A stretch of DNA of 64,000 nucleotides, taken from Cinnamomum chago (Eukaryota; Streptophyta; Magnoliopsida; Laurales; Lauraceae). The stretch spans positions 17,306,501-17,370,500 of the forward strand of contig CP142454.1 of NCBI GenBank assembly GCA_038049695.1, given 5' to 3'. The notes under the pieces were generated by a model. It saw nothing but the letters and a program-made list of their open reading frames with translations, made no database searches and was not told the origin of the DNA. Every line of letters starts with the position of its first letter. The first letter of the stretch is position 1. Made by a program: the position numbers and the translations under genes. Shown one piece after another: positions 36,901-48,500 of this stretch.

Positions 36901-39900
36901 GGTAAATGAAAAATGTCCAAATGCTCTATCTATGCTCGGTAATTTGGAGCTTAAGAGTGATGACTGGGTTAAGGCAAAAGACACCTTTCGCGCTGCTGGG
37001 GATGCAACCGATGGAAAGGATTCTTATGCTACTCTATCCCTGGTGTGTATATTCCTTTAATGCATGTTTCATCTTTTCCCTAAATGGTTTTACAGTCTGA
37101 CGTCTCTTTCTTTCATATGTTAACTGGGTACCTCATCCAAATATTTATTCCTCTATAACAACCATACGTTCTTCTGTTTTGAGATATTTTAGGGAAACTG
37201 GAACTACTTTGCAGCTGTCCGTTCTGAGAAAAGAGGCCCGAAGTTGGAAGCCACACACCTAGAGAAATCTAAAGAGCTATACACCAAAGTATGATATGTT
37301 ATATTAACTTTCTCCTGCAATGAAATGCTCTCGTGTTGTTATATGGAGATTGCATTTAAAGAAACACCAAATATTGCGAGTTTCAACCTTCTGTCAAATA
37401 ATGCAATAGATATTCACCTCTTGGTTAAATATGCCAGTATATTAATTGCATTTTTCAATGCTGAATCTTATCTGCCTTACCACCACCAATATTGCATTAT
37501 TATAGAAACTTAAATATTTTTGTCCAAACTTCAAGTTCTTATTTATATTTTGGCTCATCCATCATTAGAAAGAATCTGATGAGAAGTATGAAAGCTCTGA
37601 TACCACATATGTTAAGTACCCAAGTTTCATTAAAACAGTCTCATCTGTCTTTGTCAAATAGAACTGATTGATCAAAACCAAGTAATTAGGCTGGATGAAA
37701 CAAAACCCAAATTACTAAAAATTCAACAAGTGAACTTCCTTTGATATTCCTAGGCTCATATCATGTCTGGTCTCCATGGTATCTTCAACAGAATAGGTTG
37801 TAGTCTCTGTGAAAGACTGTACAACCTGCACAGACTCAGCGGTTCATTGGTATCAATTCGACATGCATGGGCTGTGTTACTGCAACTCTGATTGCAGCAG
37901 CAGGGCAATTGCGCACCACCACCACCGCAACTATGAGGGTTCACTCGCACTATAATGAGGGGTGTGGAACTCTATCATAATGCCCACCTTTTGAAATCTG
38001 ATCCGCTAAAATTGAAGGTCCAGTGGCCTGACCCCAAATCTTATGCTAATAGGAGTTGGTCCAATTGTAAGATTGAGCATATGACATTCTTAATCATATA
38101 TGCTCAATCTTATTGTAAGGCCAACCTCTAATGGAGTAAAAGTTGGGAAGATTCCACTTAAGGGAAGGGAGTTTATTTTGAATGGTTTGGATATTCAGTA
38201 GTTGGGCCCCACTATGAAGTTCCACACCCCACGGGAAGCGTGAGGGAGACAAATAAAGGGTCTGGAGTGGACTCCTAACTTTGCATTGTCATACCATGTA
38301 TACCTTCGGAGTTACCTATCCATCACTTGGTGAATGGATTTAAATGCTGCCCTCTCAACCATCCATGCCAACTACGAGCATTGTGGCTCATCAAACGATC
38401 ACATGTGACCGATCAACTGATTTTCATTAATCAGTAGTGGGTGGATCGATTTACATGTGATCAATGCAGCATGGTCCTACTTTGATTTGAGTGAGAAGCA
38501 ACTCTTAGTGCTAAAACAAGAAGAAAATGATTGTTTTTAGATATTTGGATTCATTATAGTGAACCCTATTATATCTATATCTGAAGTTCCTCACAAAGTT
38601 CTGAGAAATTATGTCTTCGAAGATGGTGGGGGTATTTTCAAATTTGGGATTTTTTATTGGATATTATTTAAATTATGCAAAAAACTTTTACTTTAACTTA
38701 TTAGTAATAAATCAATAATTTTAAAATATTATCAGTCGAATATCGCTTGTCCCCCTGCATAAAATCCTGGCTCTGCCACTGGATTGCAACAACAGTACAG
38801 TAATACGATAGCTGATGAGGAAGAGGGGGATCAAGCCATGCAGATGGGTAGGAAGGTGTAAACACAACCGAGGGAACCGGTTCCCAGTACAGTTGTATGG
38901 GCCCGTAGAGGAAAATAGGAGGATTCCACATGTAGGCACAATATGGGGCTAAATAGGAGACAACCTTCTGAAACTTTGATCAGAAAAACATCAAACTGCT
39001 TACATCCTCTTTGAGTGGCCTATATAAATATAGATATATAGAACTGAATAATTACTATTGTAAAGCAATCACAACTGCTATCTAAAGACAACTAAGACTC
39101 TTAAAGCTTCTTATCTTATGTCCTAACTGCAACCAAACACTGAAAATAAATAACTAATTCAACTTAAAATAAGATTCTTTGGAAACCTAACAGGAGATGT
39201 CTAGGGGTGTGGTCTCATATGAGGAATCTGTAGAGTTCACCAGTGGGTCTGGTTGCTCGTTCCCTGGTCTGCAGTGGACTTGCTGGGTTTGTCTGGGTCT
39301 GACTGGCCTAGCTTGTCTGGCTGGGCTTGGCAGGCCCTAATAGGGCTGTGCCTGTTGAGATGAGACTGGGAGTCTGGGACTGGCTGGGGCTATTGGGCTC
39401 GGTTATGGGTCCATTGACAAGGATACATTGTAATCACTTATATTTTTCTGATCAAAAGAAAAAAGATCATTTAGACTACAGCAAAAAGGATTTACAATCA
39501 ATAAGCAAAGTAACATCATTAATCAGGAATGACATTTCCAGTCTAAGGAGTTTTGTTTAAAACATCCCATGCAACAGAATCCATGCTCCCATTGCCGCTG
39601 CTGCTAGTACGATTAAACCAAATGGATTTCAACTCCCTATAATCCTTGTTTTCGCATTAGTCACATATATGCCTTACTATCAAATTAAATAAATAGATAA
39701 AGTAGAGCTGCCGCATGCTTCTCTGAAATTCCCATGCTAAACAGGTTTTGGTTCAACATCCTGGAAATTTGTATGCTGCTAATGGTGCTGGAGTTGTATT
39801 GGCAGAAAAAGGTCGCTTTGATGTTTCTAAGGATATATTTACACAGGTTAGCCAGAATATTTCTCTGATTGTTTGTTTTGGACATGATATGATAAAGAAG

Positions 39901-42900
39901 AAATCGTACTTGGGTCTAACTCTTCTGAGTGTAGGTGCATGAAGCTGCTAGCGGAAGTGTATTTGTCCAGATGCCTGATATATGGGTAAATTTGGCACAT
40001 GTGTACTTTGCCCAAGGCCATTTTGGCTTGGCCGTGAAAATGGCAAGTCCATCCCCTGCATTTCTGTTCCTTCCCAATTTTTTCTTCTTTTTGGGTAGTA
40101 ATTCCTTCCCAAATTTTTTGCATGTGTATATGATTACATTCTTCATTTTTCAGTACCAAAATTGCTTGAAGAGGTTCTGTTATAGCACAGACGCCCAAGT
40201 TCTTCTCTATCTAGCCAGGACCCATTACGAGGCCGAACAATGGCAAGACTGTAAAAAGACTTTGCTAAGAGCCATCCACTTGGCACCGTCAAATTATACC
40301 TTGAGGTTTGATGCTGGTGTTGCGATGCAGAAGTTCTCTGCATCTACGCTCCAGAAGACGAAGAGATCCGCAGATGAGGTGTGTTGATATCATATTTGGT
40401 CCTTTTTTAGATGGTACCATCCTTGGCCCTGTTTCTCTTCTCAATCTTTGAGGTGATGAAAGACACATTTTTATTTACACCAAGTTGCATGAGCAGGTGG
40501 TATGTGTGTCAGAATCTGCCAATGGTAGAAGGTGTCCCATTTGGAAAATCTCAAAACATAGGATTTGTATATTCAGCATAATTTTTAAATGAAGAATATT
40601 TTTTTGTAAAGAATAATTTGGAAAATTACATTAGGTGGCACCAAGTGGCAAAGGGGTTGGGTCAAATCGGGTTTCTCTACAGGTTGAAGGCCAATTCATA
40701 TCTGACCCATTTTTAAAACAAGTCAGGTAACCCCAAACCCCATGTGGGTCAACTTGACCTGACCTACATAACCTGTATTGAACGTGGGTCAACCCATTTA
40801 ATTCTACCCAACACAACTCAACTTATAGGAGTTTGGTCCATGCCCATTCCCTTTCAAGTATTTAGGTTATAATGAGTTTGGTTGTATTGAAAAAAAGCCC
40901 AAAGTACAAAAATATTAAACACCAAACCATTTAAATTGGTTTTGATATGTGGGTTGGCGGTAACCCATCCCATTTATTCGAGTTATGCGGGTCAACCCCA
41001 ACTCGACCTGTTTTACTGTGGGTCGGATTTCTCTAACCTGTGACCTACCTGTATCCTATGCGGGTTGGGTACTCATGTCAGATATTGCCACTCCTAAATA
41101 ACATCAGTAAAAATACTATGCATATCTTACTCTAAAGAAATAAGTAATAATCATATTAGTATCTTGTATCCTAAAAGAAGAAAAATCTTAATAATATTTT
41201 ATCAATTGTAAAGCAATCAGCAAAAAAGCCTGTGCAAGGCACAAGGTCAATTATCATGCATAATCAACGACAGTACTATAGTGGGGACCCACCTACAATC
41301 AATCCAACACACCTGTCCCCAATTTGGAACTTGTCCCAGTTTGGTTCTAATCCAACTATCATCTACTGTTGGATAGAGTCACAATAAAGATACATTAATA
41401 AAAATATTAAAAATTGAAGCACTGAAATCAAGTGTTGGAACTATCTGATTCCGGTGATCTTTGTCCAATCCCTACCACACCATCGCCACAAACTTTGTTG
41501 GGAACATTGTGGGGATGTTTTCGTGCTTTGGGTTTTTCTCCTGATATTATTGGCAGAATGTTGTGGAAAATAAATTAATTTTAAATGTAAATAAATGACA
41601 TCATCATCGTCATCATCAAAGCCCTGTCCCAACCATGTTGGGTGGAGTCGGCTTCATGAATTCTGTGTTTCCATTTCAGTTCATCTTGGGCCAAATCCTG
41701 CCTTAGCATGATCACGGAACAGTGTCTCAGAATTCATGTTGTACAAGTGAAAAAAGTTTTACAGCGCCTGTCAACCAGACCCCTCCTTTATCCAGGCTTG
41801 GGATTGGCAGTAAATTGGTATTGTTAAATATAGATAAATATAACGCTCTATAAAAAATCATTTCATAGGTTTTTCCCAAATTTCCCATTTTTATTTTGAT
41901 ATTATCATGATTTTGACATGATATTCTCAATTTATCTAGATAACCAAACTATCACCCAATGCCCATGTTAGTGACAGTGATCCACACCCTACCCTTTTTG
42001 TGCCCCCTATCCCCATGATTCATGCATCTGGGTATACCGAGTATGAACTATGAGTGTGCTTTTAAACGGCAAACTGCGGTTTCTTTTACCATTCTCCTTT
42101 AGTTATACAAAGATGACACAAGAGAGCTTGTTGGCCTCGCCATCTTACCATGTAAAAGACTTTGGGATCTAGCTACCTATATAATGTCTAGCCCACTGGA
42201 TGTTCCCAGACTTCCAGTGTCCAATCTAAGGCCATGGAATTTCACGGCCTAGGTGAGTGGGCCCCTCTTTTGCACACGCCCTATTTTAAAAAGCAACGGG
42301 AAACTTCTGGCTGAAAAACTTGTGGAGGACTCAAACCCATTGACACACAAAGCATTGGTATGCTGACATGGCACACTTAAGAGGATTAAAAAATTCAAAA
42401 ATAAATATTATAAAGGGAGGTGGATGGATTCTTTTAGAGGAGAGAATGTTTAGTCACCAGTTAGAAAAATTGTACAACAAAGTTTAATTAACACTAGAAG
42501 ATTCAGACGCTGTCGTGTTTGATATGCGTCTGGCACAGGGATTGTGGTTCATTCCAAAGAATTGATATGTTGCTGCTTTTCTGCATTTTGAAAGCTGAAA
42601 CTTATTTTGTTGTGCTCTGTTGTTGCAGTGTTCTCCAAGTGGGAACACAGGTTAGAAAATTGATTAGTGGGTTACTTACGTGATAGTTTTAAGAGTTTGT
42701 GTTTGTTGAAAGCAAAGACTAGAGAAGAAAATTGTAAAAACTTGTGCATGTTCCCAACTGAATTAAAAGCATAACTTTTGCAACATTAACCCATATATGG
42801 TGTTGTAATGGGTTCTAGATGTTTTTTTTTTTTTTTTGGAATATTAACATTCATTGAAGAAGCTTTACAGTAAAGGTGTTTCTTCGTCGGTCGATGCCAT

Positions 42901-45547
42901 AAAAGATACGACCAAATTTCTTGTGGTTCTGTGGGTTTCCATCCTTCCTATCTTCCACGGTGTTCACATTGATTCGATTCTTCATAATTGGAGGGAAGTT
43001 GCTTATGCCTGCAGCGATAATTAGCTTCCTTTTCCTCTAGGATGTCTGTCATTTCCTCTGCCCGTTTGTGCTTTCTCTTTTGTTAGTTGTTTTCTGGCAA
43101 GGGTGTAGCTTCTGTTTTGTGGGTTCTTTGAGGGTTCTCTTCTCTATTTTTTGGGTTTGCTTTTCAGTATATCTCTTGTACTGTTTTGCCTCTTTTATTG
43201 AATGTTACCATTGAAAAAAAAAAGAAACTTTACAGTACAAGAGAGATACTGACAAGCCAAGCAACCAAAACAAAAACAGCACAAACAAATACACAACAAG
43301 GAAAACAGAGAGAACCCAAAGAGTGCATCCCAAGGAAACCAGCCACTCTAAAGAGTAGTCCCAGAAAGAGCTCTAAAGCAGAGTGACCACTAGAAATCAA
43401 TCTCCCACTGAAGATGGAGCCACCTCCCTCCAACTACTAACAATCAAATTCGTATGAATGCCTCGGAAGGGTTCTAGATGATTATCACTTCTGAATACCT
43501 AATTTTTTACTTATTAGATATCCATAGCCACACTCATCCCCATGGCACGGAAAAGATGATAACTAAAGTTAAAAATTGAAACCATATGCACTCCACCGAT
43601 TCATTTGTCTGAGTTTTTTGCTTTTTAATAAAAGCACTAGCCCTTGTCAGCAGGGAATACTTTTGCACCCCTTTCTATTATGGAAATCATGCTTAATCCA
43701 ATTTGCTCTTCATCATTTAGGTACGTTCCACAGTTGCAGAATTAAAAAATGCTGTTCGTGTATTCAGTCAGCTGTCTGCAGCAAGCAGCTACCACATTCA
43801 TGGGTTTGATGAGAAGAAAATCGAGACCCATGTTGGGTATTGTAAACATTTATTGGATGCCGCTAAGGTTCATTGTGAGGCAGCTGAGCGTGAAGAACAG
43901 CAGAACCGCCAGAGACTAGAGGTTGCTCGTCAAGTTTCGTTGGCTGAGGAAGCACGACGTAGAGCTGAAGAACAGAGGAAGTTTCAGGTCATTTCCTTCA
44001 GGGATTACACCATTATTATTATTATTATTATTTAACTGTCAGTTTGGCTTGGTCATTGGAAATCACATCCTAACATGGCAACCCCATGGGTTTTAATTGG
44101 GAAACAGTTGGAGAGGAGAAAGCAAGAGGACGAGCTAAAGAAAGTAATGCAACAAGAGGAACAGTTTCTGCGTATAAAGGTTGGGAGTCCTATCTATTTT
44201 CTCATATAGCAGGCTTTCCTCCTTGATTTTCTGCAAAACGAAGAAATTTTTTGTCATGCCCAGCACCTAAGTTCGACCACTTGTTGAATATGCATCGCCG
44301 TAAACAAATTACTTTATTTATAAGTCTTCTATTTCTACTGAGACTGTAAAACATAGGCTTTATTAGTGCGCACGCACGCACATCTACACACACATGTGCT
44401 AACAGTTAAAGCCTCAGTTTAAACTTTTATAGAATTATTATTATTATTTTTATATAGCTCTAATGTTTTTCTATTTAATAGGTACAGTTTCTTTTTATCT
44501 TATGCATTTATTATTTAAGATAAATCTCTCTCTGTGTGTGGGCGCGCGTGCGTGCGTGCATACACCTGACATTGTTACAGAGGTTCAGAATAGTTGCATG
44601 TGTCATGTTTCAACTTTCAATGGCAGCATTGTGATTTACTAAGATTTGATGATTTGACAGGAGCAATGGAAAACTAGTCTTCCCATGCCTTCTAGTAAGC
44701 GCAAAGACAGGTCTCAGGCAGAAGATGATGATGGTGGGCAGAGTGAGAAGAAGAGGAGGAAAGGTGGGAAGAGAAGAAAGAAAGACAAGAATGTGAAGGG
44801 ACATTATGAAATGGAGGAAGCTGACAATGAAATGATGGATGAGCATGATGAAATGGAGGAGGATGTGAACATGATAAATGATCAACAGGAAGATGGGGGA
44901 GAGAATGCACAGGATCTTCTTGTAGCTGCTGGTCTTGAGGATTCTGATGCTGAAGATGAAACGGTAATGTCATTTTATTTTTAGAATTTTGATTGGTGGA
45001 ATGACTCGAACCCTAAACCTTATGGTTGCAATAGTGAGCACATTTTACCATGCCATGGGCTCTTGCCAAGATGAAATGGTAACTTCGCCTGGTTATTATA
45101 GGCTCTTGATGCTGAGTATCAAAGGTTTTTGACCTTCAATTCAGTGTTAGCTACGTAACTTTTGTTTGGGTGGACACCTGCATGTGATATTGAGTGAAGG
45201 TTGAGGGTTTCGGTGTTTTGCAGAAATGATACTATATCATGGAAAACTTGTCTTCCCTTTTCAATGACTAGCAATATGACTTTCCTTAAGTATAGAATTT
45301 ACAAAATGTAATCATGTTCATTAACATGGTCTGAAGGGAAATCTTTTATGTCACCCTTATTTTGGATTTAATCCACCAAATTACAAAATGAATACATTTT
45401 AGAAGGATGAACAGTTGTGTCCTTCAACTAAACTAATTTGTAAGTCTAGTTAGCATCACAAACATCTGATCTTGACCAATGTTACACAACTGATCAAGTC
45501 AGGGTGTGCCATTCTGATTACTGTCTGATTATGAGACCCCATATATG

Positions 45548-45578
<31 letters not shown>

Positions 45579-48500
45579 TTCAGGATCGAAGAAACAGGAT
45601 AAAAGTAATGAACTAAAAAGCTGTACATACAATAATCCAGTAAGGAATTGGACTGCTTAGAAAGATGAGAACAATTGCAACAATAAGTTCCCCAGCCATT
45701 GCTTAAGTATCTTCCTAGGCACTTTTTTTTTTTATTATGGTGCTACAACTTCAGATAAAGCATCCTTGTTTCATTCACAATATCTGCCATTCTTCATGGT
45801 GGTGAAGACAAACAAGCCTTGTGCCCATCAACACAACTTGAGATAGAATTGTATTGGTACCTTATCACCTTGAAATCTCCAGCTAAACGAAAAACCAAGT
45901 GCTTCTCTCCAGAAAATAGGGACTGATTGTTGTGTTTCCGGCCCAAAATGAACTCCAAGATTTTGTATTGGAGGGAACCAAAAATTGAAGAAGAAATGTG
46001 GTGAATCATTAAAACATCCTAGAAGTGCCTGCTGATTGCCCAGCCCTAAACATGATTATTATTCTCATTAGAACAGAAGCCCTAAAAATAAATCTTCCTC
46101 CAGGTCTAGATATGAATGTTTTAATCATGGCCATTATAACTCGTAAGTCATAACAACTTAATATGACAGAACTGCCCCTACTTAAATATAAAAAAATAAA
46201 TAATAAATGAAATACTTGAGTTAAATGAATCATCCAGAAGCTTGGAATGCCTCCTAAGCTATGTTCATGGAATGTGCATACAAAATCTGGTCCTATGGAA
46301 GACTACTTGCCCTATCTGTGTGGGTTGCTTATGATTAATGGTTGATATTCAAGATTGATGGTTGATTTTGCTTTGCCCTCTTTGCATGACTAAGCTAGTC
46401 TCGGTACTCTAGCGATAGAAATCACACAATCGGGCTCAACTCCTCACACACTGTAGAGGACCATTAGAATCAGCCTCTAAGTCATAAACCTGAGAAAGAT
46501 CTTAAAAATAGCTTTACTCCCTCAATTAGAATGATTTGGGCTCTATTTGATTCTAAAGTACTGGTTGGGCTTGAAAATGAAGTAAAAGCTCTCCGTTTTT
46601 ATTTTTTTTATTTTTTTATATGATAGCATAAAGCTTTCCATTGTTCTGTAGTCATTCCATCCATCCATGACATTCCAGGCTTTCCCACTGCACCATCTAT
46701 ATTTAAATACCATTGCCATAAAGAAGGTCGATTTTTCGATCTTGTTATTATTTTGTGTTTCCTTCTCCCTTCAATAACCATTTCCTATTTTGTGAGAAAT
46801 CCACAGTTTATTTCTGTCCTGTAGAGATCTCAGTGGAGCATGTGCATTTAGAAATCCGCAGGTTATTTCATATATTTTTTTGGGTCTCCCAACCTCTTAT
46901 CTTCTTCTCCATATTTTTAACGTATCACCTTTCTCGTAAGGCCTCCCTCCACCACCATCATCATTATCATGAAAGCATTGTCCCAACTATGTTGGGGTAA
47001 CTACATGATTTTTTTCCCACCATTCCAGTATATCTCGGGTCAAATTCTTGATAGGTTTCACGTCTTTTAATCTATCCTTATGACTTCCATCCATGTCCTC
47101 TTTGGCTTGCCGCTTTTCCTTGAGGGGCCATCAACCTACAGAGAGAAACTTTTCCTCACCGGCTCCGTTGTTGGCATGCATTGGACGTGTCCCATCCATC
47201 TCAAACAAATCTCACCTAACTTATCACCTATTGATGCTACCCCTAAATGCTCTCGAATATGCTCATTTCTTACTCTGTCTTCCCTAGTTTTACCACACAT
47301 CCATCTCAACATTCTCATCTCGTCTACACTCATTTTTTTATATGCTGTTTCCTAATTGGCCAACATTCTGCTCCATAGGTCATAGATGGTTTAATCACTG
47401 TCCTGTAAAAATTTTACTTTAATCTTTATTGTTGCATGCTGATCACAAAGCACTTTAGAAGTAAGTCTCCACTTTAATTATCCAGCTCTTATCCCAGGCT
47501 CGACATCTTCCAAAGTCTCCTCATCCTTACTAATTATAGAGCCAAAATATCGAAGGACTATTCAAGATAACTTTTGAGCTTCATTTCTCACAGGAGTTGT
47601 CTCTTTGCACATTTCCACTGAAGTTGTAATTCATATATTCCATCTTTGTATGACTTATTTTAAAGCCATTGGATTCTAAAGCCTCTCTTCCATCTCTTAA
47701 CTTTCACATTCATGTCAACTTTCTATTCATCCGCTACACTATAGCATTTGCAAACAACATACGCCAAATGTGTACAATAATGGAATGCCATAGAGAAGAA
47801 TGCCTAGGATTTGCTCGGAAGGAAAACTTAACCTTTTGGCATCTGGTCATCTTCGATGTAGTAGGACATTTGCCATGCCTGCAGTTGTGCTGTTATGCAA
47901 ATTCATTCCAAGTCCTAACTCCGCCTCAAAGAACCTGAAAATAGAGAGGATATTTTTAGGCTGCTCTTTTACATCTGAAAAAATAATGTCATCTGCAAAA
48001 TGATGGTGAGAGTTCTCCATACCATCCTAGACTTTAAAACCCGTGACAAGAATTGTTTTTGAAGCCTTATGTAGCATTCTACTTGGGATTTTTACACGAA
48101 TGGAGAATAGAAATAGAGAAATGGTCTCATTGCGTCGAGCATTTTCTGTTGCCAAAATTCCCTTTAGTAGATCCATTAATGAGAGTAGAGAACCGTGTCA
48201 TGGAGATGCACTCATTTATTCACTTCTTCCACTTTTCATCGATTCATGTGCTCTTTTAGAAGGATATTGAAGAGACAGCTTATCCACTAGATCATATGCA
48301 GACACTATCAATTTCACACACCACCCTAGTATCCTACTCTTTTTTCTTAAGTCATTACATTCATTTTCTGTAAAAATGCAATATAAATTTGCCTTTACTT
48401 CCGTAGACAAAAGTGTGCGTAGGCCTTGGGAGTGGGTGCTAACTACGTGGCAATTATAGGCTGTAGAGACTCCTAACTAGTCTAATGGGCCTCAAGCTTC

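Noticed and set aside
44692..44973. Histidine-rich minus-strand frame opposite CTR9 exon 23
   Set aside because: It is the antisense of a lysine/glutamate-rich CTR9 exon and arises from its codon composition.
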